A stretch of 26,579 bases of DNA from a virus, in IMG/VR virus record IMGVR_UViG_3300000563_000016, positions 1,927-28,505 of that record, one strand, 5' to 3'. Position numbers and translations under genes: made by a program. Below the pieces are notes generated by a model. That model did not search any database. It saw only the letters and a list, made by a program, of their open reading frames with translations, and was not told the DNA's origin. Each line of letters begins with the position of its first letter. Positions within the stretch are counted from its first letter, which is position 1. Below are positions 15,314 through 24,300 of this stretch, piece after piece.

Positions 15314-16375
15314 ATGGATTACATTAATTTTATTAACAAGGAGGCCACCTCCCTTTCTAATCTTTTAAATGAATCTTATGATGATTTATTGATAAGGTGT
15401 GCTGGGGATTTAACTAATAATACAAAAGAGTCTTTAAGTATTGTTTCTAGTGAATCTTATGAAAACTTGTTGGAAAAGCAGGCTAGGGATTTTAATAAAG
15501 ACATACATGGTTTTTCAGGGAGCGATCATAGTAAGCCACCTAAAGACCTTGAAGATAGGAGATCTGAAAAAGTCATAGCTTTAACTGCTGGTGGCGGTGG
15601 CTCTGCAGCAGCAGGATATCTTTTAGGTAGAGAATGGCCAGCTTTTTTTAAAGGAATGAGTTCTTTTAATAGAGAGGCTAGAAATGAGAACCTTGGTAAA
15701 TTTTATTCTGCTAACAAAGAAAATGTTGATATGCTAAAAGATATATTTAAAACCAAGTCTCCAGAAGCAAGAAAAAAGATATTCAAGAAATACTTAGAAA
15801 AGAATCCTCAGTTTGGTAAAGTTTCTAAGGTTTTATCTAAAGGGGTTAAAAAGTCTCTTCCTTCATTACTCAAACAGTTTAAGAACCCTATAGTTAGAAA
15901 AGGAATGGCTGGCTTGGCTGCTTATGGTCTTTTTAAAGGACAAGAGGCTTATAGAGGTATGAGAGATGATTTTTGGGGAGACGACATCGACCCTCCTATT
16001 GCCAGGGACGAGGACTACTGGAAAGACCTTGAGTACGATGCTCAAAACGATCTTGGCAAAGATGCTAATTTGAAACAAAAGATGTGCTTGAAATTTCTTG
16101 AAAAACATAGTAATATGGAAAGGTCAGGTGTTTCAGACTCTTTTTTTAAATTAGCTACCCCTGTTGAAAACAAAACACTTGATAATTTATCTGAAGAAGT
16201 CAGAAGGTTAATGTCTAAACTTATGTCTTCGAGGATAAATAATGCAGAGGTAGCAACAAAGAATTATAAAAAGGAAAGAGAAAAAGGTGTTGAGGTTGGA
16301 GTTTTAAAGAAAGAAAGGCAACAATCTAAACAACCAATTCAGCAAAAAACAATAATGGAAAGGAGATTGCCTTAA
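15314..16375 (+). CDS. Predicted virion protein with glycine-rich hydrophobic segment
   Basis: A 353-aa protein. The ribosome site GAGAGGGG lies 10 or more nt before ATG 15314. The N-terminus has two tag-like helices, INKEATSLSNLLNESYDDLL then ESYENLLEKQARD, which resemble each other and the leader of the upstream family. Residues about 90-110 are hydrophobic and glycine-rich (VIALTAGGGGSAAAGYLLG). The middle is a basic helical stretch (about 140-200) ending in a second hydrophobic patch (GMAGLAAYGLF). The C-terminus is basic and glutamine-rich. Motif copies include INKEA, LEKQA, LGKDA, LEKHS and FFKLA. Probably a head or core component, inferred. Confidence 0.5.
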   Translation: MDYINFINKEATSLSNLLNESYDDLLIRCAGDLTNNTKESLSIVSSESYENLLEKQARDFNKDIHGFSGSDHSKPPKDLEDRRSEKVIALTAGGGGSAAAGYLLGREWPAFFKGMSSFNREARNENLGKFYSANKENVDMLKDIFKTKSPEARKKIFKKYLEKNPQFGKVSKVLSKGVKKSLPSLLKQFKNPIVRKGMAGLAAYGLFKGQEAYRGMRDDFWGDDIDPPIARDEDYWKDLEYDAQNDLGKDANLKQKMCLKFLEKHSNMERSGVSDSFFKLATPVENKTLDNLSEEVRRLMSKLMSSRINNAEVATKNYKKEREKGVEVGVLKKERQQSKQPIQQKTIMERRLP

Positions 16376-16376
16376 T

Positions 16377-16670
16377 ATGAAGATTTCGAAAAATAAGCTT
16401 TCTACTCCTGTTGTATTAAAGACGGAGTCTCCAGCTATAATATCTCTGATTAAGCAAGCTGGCATAGATAGAAAACTGTTAAGGATTCACTATACAGACA
16501 GCAATGGGGATGTTACTGTTAGAGATACAGAACCTTATGAGATTAAACAAGGTAAATATTGGGGGTATTGTTTAGCTAAGAAAGGCATAAGGCAATTTAC
16601 GCTGTCAAATATCGTAAGTGCTATGGTGTTAAATACTAGATATACACCTAGGTGGCCAGTGAAAGTTTAA
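16377..16670 (+). CDS. Stand-alone WYL-like domain protein
   Basis: A 97-aa protein whose start lies 1 nt after the previous stop, with its AAAGGAG inside that gene's end. Residues about 33-85 fit the WYL pattern: LLRIHYTDSNGDVTVRDTEP, then YWGYCLAKKGIRQFTLSNIV. This is the beta-rich core in which an aromatic-rich strand is followed by a basic/phenylalanine strand and a helix. WYL domains bind ligands or nucleic acids and usually sit behind a DNA-binding domain in transcription regulators. Here there is none. LIKQA at 24-28 matches the recurrent motif. A regulatory or virion-associated role cannot be decided from sequence. Confidence 0.65.
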   Translation: MKISKNKLSTPVVLKTESPAIISLIKQAGIDRKLLRIHYTDSNGDVTVRDTEPYEIKQGKYWGYCLAKKGIRQFTLSNIVSAMVLNTRYTPRWPVKV

Positions 16671-16696
16671 CATTTTAAAAAAGGATGTGGTTCATT

Positions 16697-16849
16697 ATGG
16701 TAGACACAAGCAAAGATCTTAAACAAAAAATTCAGAAGCACCCTGCTTTTTTAGCCTTTAAGGATGATAAAGAAGAGGACTGCGGCAGCAAGAACGAGAA
16801 AGAGACGGAATCCAAAGAAGAGCTTGACTCAATGAAAGAAGACGATTAG
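16697..16849 (+). CDS. Small charged protein, function unknown
   Basis: A 50-aa protein from ATG 16697, preceded by AAGGATGTGG about 8 nt away. It starts MVDTSKDLKQKIQKHP, has a short hydrophobic patch (AFLAF) and ends in a very acidic, probably disordered tail (KEELDSMKEDD). One cysteine. It is followed directly by an intrinsic terminator. Coding is likely from the ribosome site and tight packing, but homologues would be needed to be sure. Confidence 0.45.
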   Translation: MVDTSKDLKQKIQKHPAFLAFKDDKEEDCGSKNEKETESKEELDSMKEDD

Positions 16850-16850
16850 T

Positions 16851-16882
16851 TTATAGGGGGTAGCCCCCCCTATAAGATTTTT
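16851..16882 (+). terminator. Rho-independent terminator
   Basis: TTATAGGGGG (16851-16860) pairs with CCCCCTATAA (16866-16875) around a 5-nt loop, then GA and five T (16878-16882). It starts 2 nt after the stop of the 50-aa gene. It is the only hairpin in the window with a proper U-tract. I see no convincing promoter between it and the next gene, so portal and polymerase expression may rely on read-through. Confidence 0.8.
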
Positions 16883-16913
16883 ATCTTAAGCAAAGAAAGG
16901 TTGTGAATTTAAA

Positions 16914-18851
16914 ATGGCAAGAAAAACAAAAGAGATGTTAAAGCAGGCTTTACTCAGCACTTCAAGTGAGCTAGATGACCTTGAGAATGATTTCGAAATA
17001 GTCTTGCCCAAGGAAGATACAGAAAACAAACTAATGAAAAAGAATGCTGCTAGTATAGACATTTCCCCTGCTTCAATACTCTCTGTGCTCTCTGGTTATC
17101 TTTCTTCTAAGTATGTTGCTGACAAACAGAGGCAAATAAAGGATAGAAATGTTGCTCAGCAAAAACTAGGGCCAGATTACTACAGTCAGGTAGACAATTT
17201 GATGGAAGATTTAGATATTGTCTTCACTCCATTTAGTGTCCTTTTCGTAGTTAACGGTTTAACAGTTGACGTTTTAGATACTAGTGATATGACAGAAGAA
17301 ATGAGAGTTGCTTGGTCTGAGAGGAATAAGGACTATTTTAAAAACTTGCTTGTAAACAAGATGAATATGGAAATTCAACTTGCAGAGCAAATGTTTGCGA
17401 GGTCTTTAATAGATAGAAACATGCAACTTAAAGATAGGATAGATAAAATGGCTTCTTTGAATTCTAATTCTTTTGATAGTGAAGACGACAGTAGCTTTGT
17501 AAAAAAATGTAGCTCTAGTGATGTATATGGTTATGTAGATGGCATTATAGACCTAACAAAGAACTTAGGAAAGAGTGACAAGTTCTTTTCTTTTATGGTT
17601 AAAGAAGCTCAAGATATTTGTGACGAAGAATTAGAAATTCCTTTGTCTCTTTCGAATATCAAGCCTTTTGACAAGACTGCTGAATTTTTTGGCTCTAAGA
17701 TTTTAAGCTTTTTAGGCTTAGGCCCTAGGGACAATATATCTCTTCTTCAGAAAAAAATGTATAATCCTGGATACATATATAATAATGTTGATATTAGATT
17801 TTTTCCTGACAGAGTTTTGTTTGTTCTTGATGATGAAACTGTCTTTGCACAACTCTCTAACTTTGGCATGGACGAACATGCCTTTGAGAGATTTAGAGAA
17901 CAAGACGCTGATTACTTCAAAGATTTATTACTAGATAAAATGAAAGATGGCTTTACTGCTTGGCATGATTCCGATGAAGATTTGAAGAGCCAAGAGAAAC
18001 AGGCTTCTAAGGCAGACAATAGGGACCCTAAATATGACTTGTTTTCCCAGAAAGATATCCATCCAAAGATATACTACTTAGCGTTAATGGATAGGTTTAA
18101 CTCAGACTGGATTAACTGGGAAGTTGAGGTCTTAATAAAAAACATAGAAGAAGAGTTTGGCTTATCAGAAGAGATTAGAGATGTCCCCCTCAATAAAATA
18201 CTGTTTTTGCAATTAATTTGTAAGAAACAGGTTGAGATAGTCGAAGATTATCATTTGTTTGAAAAATGTATCAGGTCTTTTAACAATAAAGATGTTGATT
18301 TTGTAGAGAGGGAGCCTGTAGTGTCTTTAGGTGAATTCTTAGTAGGGCTTAGAATTATCGACGATATCGGTGATATTCAGGATATTTTCGGAGAGATGTC
18401 AGATAGGGTTTATGATTATATTGTTGAGATGCTGATGGAAAGTAAGTATAGAGCGGTCAACCACCTTATACTTACTGAGTCAGAGTCTGAGAAAGAGTTT
18501 TCTCAAGATTTAAATACTAGTCTCTTTAATTCATGGAATGCTATAGAGTGTGAGGATGTTTTTGATTCTGACGAGAAGAGCCTTATAAGAGAAAGAAACA
18601 AGACCATGCAAATCATTATTATTAAAATCGTAGATATCTTTAGAGAGAAAAAATTCGTTGTTGATGAAGATATGGTTCTTTCTATGGTTGATAAATTTTT
18701 AGACAAATTAGATATAAAAGAGGATTACATTATTCAAATCATCTCTTTGAATGTTGTTATGAACTTAGCTTCTGATATGTATTTGAAAAAGACAGAAAAT
18801 AGCTTAGATGAGCAATTAGAATTGTATAATCAAGTTATTAATAGTAATTAA
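16914..18851 (+). CDS. Large predicted structural protein with internal duplication
   Basis: A 645-aa protein, ATG after a weak AAAGG site. Not recognised. Residues 99-150 and 291-343 are diverged copies of one domain: each has a DI.F.P..VLFV strand pair, then a helix ending YFK.LL..KM. The linker between the copies is rich in the recurrent motif (IDKMA, FVKKC, MVKEA, FDKTA). Residues 380-645 are a separate helical, acidic region without obvious repeats. No signal peptide or membrane helix. It lies directly before the portal gene, where large phages often encode head or vertex proteins. That role is inference. Confidence 0.55.
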   Translation: MARKTKEMLKQALLSTSSELDDLENDFEIVLPKEDTENKLMKKNAASIDISPASILSVLSGYLSSKYVADKQRQIKDRNVAQQKLGPDYYSQVDNLMEDLDIVFTPFSVLFVVNGLTVDVLDTSDMTEEMRVAWSERNKDYFKNLLVNKMNMEIQLAEQMFARSLIDRNMQLKDRIDKMASLNSNSFDSEDDSSFVKKCSSSDVYGYVDGIIDLTKNLGKSDKFFSFMVKEAQDICDEELEIPLSLSNIKPFDKTAEFFGSKILSFLGLGPRDNISLLQKKMYNPGYIYNNVDIRFFPDRVLFVLDDETVFAQLSNFGMDEHAFERFREQDADYFKDLLLDKMKDGFTAWHDSDEDLKSQEKQASKADNRDPKYDLFSQKDIHPKIYYLALMDRFNSDWINWEVEVLIKNIEEEFGLSEEIRDVPLNKILFLQLICKKQVEIVEDYHLFEKCIRSFNNKDVDFVEREPVVSLGEFLVGLRIIDDIGDIQDIFGEMSDRVYDYIVEMLMESKYRAVNHLILTESESEKEFSQDLNTSLFNSWNAIECEDVFDSDEKSLIRERNKTMQIIIIKIVDIFREKKFVVDEDMVLSMVDKFLDKLDIKEDYIIQIISLNVVMNLASDMYLKKTENSLDEQLELYNQVINSN

Positions 18852-18869
18852 AAGGACGGTGAGTTATTA

Positions 18870-20867
18870 ATGCAAGAAACACATGTATATGTTCCTACTG
18901 GAAGTTTTAGTTCAGAAAAGAAGAAAGCTTTAAATACAAAGAAATTAGAGGCTGCTGGGATGTTAAAAACTGCATCCGCAAATTCAAAGATGAAGGATCC
19001 TTATCCTAATTCTATGCTTACCCTTTCTGATATGAATATACCTAACAACATGAAAGAGGTTTTTAAGTGGTGCAGGTACTTTTATAAATTTGATCCGCTG
19101 ATTACTGGGTCAATAAACAACTTAGCCACGTTTCCTGTTAGTGAAATTTTCTTTGACGACGTTAAAGATACTCCTGACGGAGATGATTCAGATCAATTGA
19201 AGTTGTATGAAAGGGTTATTACTGATAGTCTAGAAATACATAAGCTTTTAATTGAAATAGGTATTGATTATTGGTTGTATGGCAATTGCTTTATTTTTGG
19301 GGAGTTTAAGTATACAGACAAAGATAAGAAAGATAAAAGCTCTATAGAGTGGAAAACCATGGTTCGTTTAGACCCAACAAAGATGAGTATTGATGTTGAT
19401 CCATTGACTCAGAAAAAGACTTATAATTGGACTGTTCCAGAAAGAATAAAAACAATTTGTAAAACTAAGAAACCTAGAAACAAGTATGATGAAATTCCTG
19501 AATTAATAAAAAAGGCCGTTAAAGACAAAAAAGATGTGATTTTGAACTCTGAGAATATTTACCATTTTAAGAGAGCTAGTGAGTCTGGTGATGGGAGTGT
19601 TTGGGGCACACCTGTTGTTCTTAACGTCTTGAAACTTCTCATGTATCGAAATGTTTTAAGACAATCTCAGGAAGCTATTGCTAGAGAACACATTGTTCCA
19701 AGAAGGGTTTACTATTTAAACCCTACAAATGATTACAACGCTCAACCAGATATGATGAATACTTCTGCTGAGGCTTTTGCTGACCAGTTGATACAAGCCT
19801 CAAAAGACCCTAATTACGAAGTGGTTGCTCCGTGTCCAGTCGGCGTTATTACTGCTGGAGGGCAAGGAAGGGCATTACTATTGACTCCAGAGATTGAGCA
19901 GGTTCAAGCTGAGATTCTTGCTGGAATGGGTATTCCTAGGGAATTTCTTTTTGGCGGTGTTAGTTGGTCAGGAAGCTCTATTTCTTTACGTATTTTAGAA
20001 AATCACTTTATAACGTATAGAATGTTATTATCTGATTTTCTAAATAACTTTGTTGTAAAGGGAATGGCTAAAAAGAGGGGAGAATGGGAGAGCCATCAAG
20101 ATAATGAAAGTATAGTAAAAGCTAAACTAGCCTCATTAAAAATGCAAGATGACATACAGCAGAAACAAATAATGATAAACCTGGCAAGAGAAGGTAAGAT
20201 ACCTGATGAAGAGGTTTACAACGTTCTTGAATTAGATCCAGATAATACCAGGGATCAGTTGGAAAAAGAAATGATGACAAAGATAGAACTTGAAGCTAAA
20301 GCTCAGATTAAGCAAATACAAACAAACTTGGAAGTGCAAAAAGCTCAAATGAAGGCTCAGTTGATGCTTAAAGTTTTTGAGACTCAGTTGATGGAGAATA
20401 CCGACATTGGCCAATATGTAACTCAAAAAGAAATGGAGCAAATGCATGAACAGCAAGTTGCTCAAATGCAGGCTCAGCAACAAATGCAGCAACAACAGGC
20501 TCAAGGGCAACAGGCTCAAGGGCATGATCAATTTAGTGACCCTCAATCACAAGAAGAGTTAATGGCAATGCAGCAACAGATTCAACAACAAGAAGAGGAA
20601 GCTACACGTCAATCTCAGGGCGTGAACCAAGAGGATATTCATAATAAAGCTTTATCTATTGCTAAGAAGTTGCTGAATGTTTCTGAAGAAGAGAGAGATA
20701 TATTCCTTTCTAGGTTGCCTGAGTCTTTACAGCAACTAGTTATTGAATATCTAAATCATTTGCTTGAGTTAGCTGAGAGGGAGCAAGCAGAAGCGCCTCC
20801 TGAAGACATAGATATGAGGCCACTACCAGAGCAAAGGCCTCCTCGAAGAGAGACGCCTTCAATATAA
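18870..20867 (+). CDS. Portal protein
   Basis: A 665-aa protein after AAAAGGACGG. Portals form the dodecameric ring at one capsid vertex through which DNA enters and leaves. Typical features are seen: an N-terminal region with WCRYFYKFDPLITGSINNLA, a mixed domain containing DYWLYGNCFIFGEF and MVRLDPTKM, then the stem-like segment around ILAGMGIPREFLFGGVSWSG, followed by a long helix. The C-terminal part (about 480-600) is a coiled, very glutamine-rich region (QMQAQQQMQQQQAQ). MLKTA at residues 31-35, followed by SANS, is a candidate cleavage site that would remove a basic leader. The length is near the upper end of the family. Confidence 0.85.
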   Translation: MQETHVYVPTGSFSSEKKKALNTKKLEAAGMLKTASANSKMKDPYPNSMLTLSDMNIPNNMKEVFKWCRYFYKFDPLITGSINNLATFPVSEIFFDDVKDTPDGDDSDQLKLYERVITDSLEIHKLLIEIGIDYWLYGNCFIFGEFKYTDKDKKDKSSIEWKTMVRLDPTKMSIDVDPLTQKKTYNWTVPERIKTICKTKKPRNKYDEIPELIKKAVKDKKDVILNSENIYHFKRASESGDGSVWGTPVVLNVLKLLMYRNVLRQSQEAIAREHIVPRRVYYLNPTNDYNAQPDMMNTSAEAFADQLIQASKDPNYEVVAPCPVGVITAGGQGRALLLTPEIEQVQAEILAGMGIPREFLFGGVSWSGSSISLRILENHFITYRMLLSDFLNNFVVKGMAKKRGEWESHQDNESIVKAKLASLKMQDDIQQKQIMINLAREGKIPDEEVYNVLELDPDNTRDQLEKEMMTKIELEAKAQIKQIQTNLEVQKAQMKAQLMLKVFETQLMENTDIGQYVTQKEMEQMHEQQVAQMQAQQQMQQQQAQGQQAQGHDQFSDPQSQEELMAMQQQIQQQEEEATRQSQGVNQEDIHNKALSIAKKLLNVSEEERDIFLSRLPESLQQLVIEYLNHLLELAEREQAEAPPEDIDMRPLPEQRPPRRETPSI

Positions 20868-20908
20868 AGGAACACACCTTCTATTATTTCGAATGGAGTG
20901 ATATAATA

Positions 20909-21289
20909 ATGAATAGAGAGGATTTTGTTCTCCATAAGACTTTTAGAAAGATTAAGGTATTTACTATCCCAATCGAAGAGAGTGAGATCAACTCCTTATT
21001 AGAAGATGACAATGTCCTTGTACATCAATTAAATATTGATCAAAATAAGGTAGGAGAGATCAAGGCATTTTTAGATTTAGAGGAGATTATCGGAAAAAAA
21101 GTCTATAACCCTGAAAGGGATGTTTACAGGAGAATTAGGAGTTTTAATTTGCCTATTGAAGAAATGGAATTAAATGATTTGTTAGCAAGAGACGGTGTTT
21201 TGGTTTATAAAAAACACTTTTTTAATAATATGGACACAACGATAACTGCCGTCCTTGATTTTGAAGAGATTGTCGATGAAGATTTTTAA
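20909..21289 (+). CDS. Duplicated-domain small protein next to the RNA polymerase
   Basis: A 126-aa protein after GGAGTG. It consists of two diverged copies of one unit of about 55 residues. Copy 1 (about 7-62) reads FRKIKVFTIPIEESEINSLL ... LVHQL ... AFLDLEEI. Copy 2 (about 70-124) reads YRRIRSFNLPIEEMELNDLL ... LVYKK ... AVLDFEEI. Each looks like a strand, a helix and two strands. No known family comes to mind. It ends 18 nt before the polymerase start and is probably co-transcribed, so a polymerase accessory factor is one option. The K-x-A motif is absent. Confidence 0.6.
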   Translation: MNREDFVLHKTFRKIKVFTIPIEESEINSLLEDDNVLVHQLNIDQNKVGEIKAFLDLEEIIGKKVYNPERDVYRRIRSFNLPIEEMELNDLLARDGVLVYKKHFFNNMDTTITAVLDFEEIVDEDF

Positions 21290-21307
21290 TGTAAAGGTTG
21301 TGATCAA

Positions 21308-24300
21308 ATGCCTGTTGTAAACATAGATTCTGAAACTTTGGATTTAGAACAGAGAATAAAAGACGCCACTAAAGACTTCTTTCCTGTCAGTGGACGGTTT
21401 GGAAGCATAGAGGTTGAAAACATCCGTATTTCTAGGCCTAATATTAAGACAATAGAGGATGAGCTTAAGGTAAAAACTTTAAATAAAAATTTAGAGGGCT
21501 CTGTCAGGGGAACTTTCATTTTAAAAGATGATAGCGGGAATGAAATAGATAGGAGTAGAAGAGTTCTTTTAAAATTTCCTTACAAGACTAACAGAGGGAC
21601 TTACATTGTTGGGGGAAATGAGCAGGTTGTATGGCACCAACTAAGACAGCGTCCTGGTGTTTACACAACTACGAAGAAGGATTCTTATGAAACGGATATA
21701 TCTTTTGATAAAGGCTCGAGAATAAAAGCTATATTCATTCCTAAGACTGACCATTTTAAGATTGAATTTCGTAATAGGAGTTACAATGCTATAAATTTTG
21801 CAAGGTCTCTAGGTATAGCTGATGGCGAAATTAGCTCTGCTTTAGGGTCTGGAAGCCTAGTGTCAAAGCTTTTTAGAAAAGCAGGAACTTCTGATAAAGA
21901 GACTGAAAAGTTGTATAAAGCTTTGTTTCATTGGAAAAAAGATAGCGACCTCCCAGCATCCTATGATGATATGTATGCTGAGATTAGGCAATATTTTTCT
22001 GATAAATCTTCTTTTGGGAAGCATGGAGAAAATGTTCTACAAGAAAATTTGGGATTAAAGAGTGATACATTAAATTCAGATGTTTTGCTAGGAGCAATGA
22101 AAAGAACTTTAGATTTGGCCCGTCAAGAAATAGAGCCTGATAACAGAGATGATTTTAGATTTCAGTATGTTGTGATGCCTTCTGATTTTATATTAAAGTC
22201 AGTTCAGGATGGATTTGAAAGGTTACAGACGAGGATTCAGAGATATTTAAATACTAAAACTAAAAAAGGAACATCTCGTCAAAGGATTGACCAGTTTATA
22301 CAGCCAGGAGTGGCAAGTCAAGATGTGTGGAATTTTATGGGAAAGTCTCAGTTGTCAGAGTTTTCGGAACAAACTAATCCTTTGCATTTAGCATCTAGTT
22401 TACGCAAGGTTACAAGGTTTGGCCAAGGAGGTTTAACTGACCACTCCGCCACAATGGATATGAGGAACTTACAGGTTAGTGAGTTTGGAAGGATAGACCC
22501 AATAGAAACCCCTGAGGATAAAAAGTTGGGATTAGTAGGGCATTTATCTGTTGATTCTGAGTTTGGGGATGGAACTATAAAAGAAAAATACTATCAAGTT
22601 TCAAATAGGAAGGTTAGGCTGAGTGAAGATAACACGGTTAAATTAACGCCATTAGAAGAATATGATAGCAAGATAGCCTTTTATGATTTGGAGCACATAC
22701 AAGAAGAGTCTGACGATGAGATAACTTTAAAAGAAGGTAATGTCCCTGTAAGACATAGAGCCTCAATCATAGAGGTTCCTTCTAGCGAAGTTGATTACAT
22801 TGATTTCTCACCTCACTCTGTGTTTGGGTTGGCTGGGAATTTAATCCCTTTCGGAAATCACAATGATGGCAACAGAATGCTTATGGGTGCGAATATGCAG
22901 AAACAAGCCATTCCTTTAGTAAATAACCAAGAACCATTGGTTCAGACCGCTGTTGATAGAAAAAAAGAGACAACATATGAAGAACTCATAGCTGATAATT
23001 ATAGTTTTACCATCAGAGCAGAGTCTGACGGAGTAGTGGATAAAATAACTGATAACAAGATTGTTTTTAGATCTGATGACGGTGAAATTGTTGAATATGA
23101 TCGTTACAACTATTACCCCCTAAACCAAGGGAATTATATAAACCATAAATTGAAAGTTGAGGAAGGTGATAGGGTTTCAGCAGGAGATCTTATTGCTGAT
23201 GGTTGGCACACTAAAGATGGAAAGCTTTCACTTGGAACAAATGTTCGGGTTGCATATATGCCTTGGGAAGGTTTCAATTTTGAGGATGGTGTTGTTGTTA
23301 CCGAATCATTGTCTGAGAAGATGCAATCAGAAGAGGTGTCAATCATAGAGGTTCCTGTAAAAGAAGGCATGATAGGAGGTCCTGGTTCTGGTGTAAGAAA
23401 CCTTCTAAGAGAACAAGGAATATCTCCCGCCCATCTTGAAAAACTTTCTGAAGATGGGATAGTTAAGCAAGGGGAGCACGTGAAGGCTGGAGATGTTTTA
23501 GTTGGAATTTTAAGACCAAAAGAAGAATCTGAAATCCGTGGTGAGGACGAGGCGTTAGCTAGTTTAGGCTTAAAGAAAATTCATTATTATCAGGATTATT
23601 CTCATAGAGCTGAAGGGTTTTTAAGCGGAGAAATTATACGTACAGAAATTCTTCCTGGGACAGCTTCAAAAGAATCTGATGCTCAAGCTTTAATAAAAGT
23701 TTACATTCTTTCTCATCGCTATTTAAAAGTGGGAGACAAGGTTGCAGGAAGACATGGAAATAAAGGAATTATTACAAAGATAATCTCTGATGAAGCTGCG
23801 CCAAAAACATCTGATGGAAAAAATGTTGAGATGATATTCTCTCCTCTAGTAGTTCCTTCAAGAAAAAACGTCGGACAATTATTAGAGGTTAACGCAGGTT
23901 TGTTGGCTGAAGAAGACGGAGAGCCATACAGAGTATTTAATTTCGACAAAAAGAATAAACAAGAAGTATTAGATGGCCTTGAGAGACTGGGTGTGCCTGA
24001 TGGGAAAGTTGACCTCATAAACCCTGAGACTGGCAAACCCTATGAAAATAAAGTTACTATGGGAAACATGTATGTCATGAAATTAAAGCATGAAGTTGAT
24101 GACAAAATACAGTCTAGATCAATTGGTAGAGGGGATAGACTTTATAGGATGCCAGTAAAGGCAACAGGAGAGGCTGCAGGAGAAAAAGAGAACCCTCAGA
24201 TGCTAGGCGAGATGGAAATGAGGGCTTTACAATCTCATAAAGCTGTCCATAATATTTTAGACTCCACAACTCTCAAATCTGATGGAGTTGGAGATAGAAA

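Noticed and set aside
20232-20546. 104-aa leucine/histidine-rich ORF on the minus strand
   Set aside because: It is a shadow of the glutamine-rich portal C-terminus (CAG/CAA read backwards gives Leu). It has no ribosome site.
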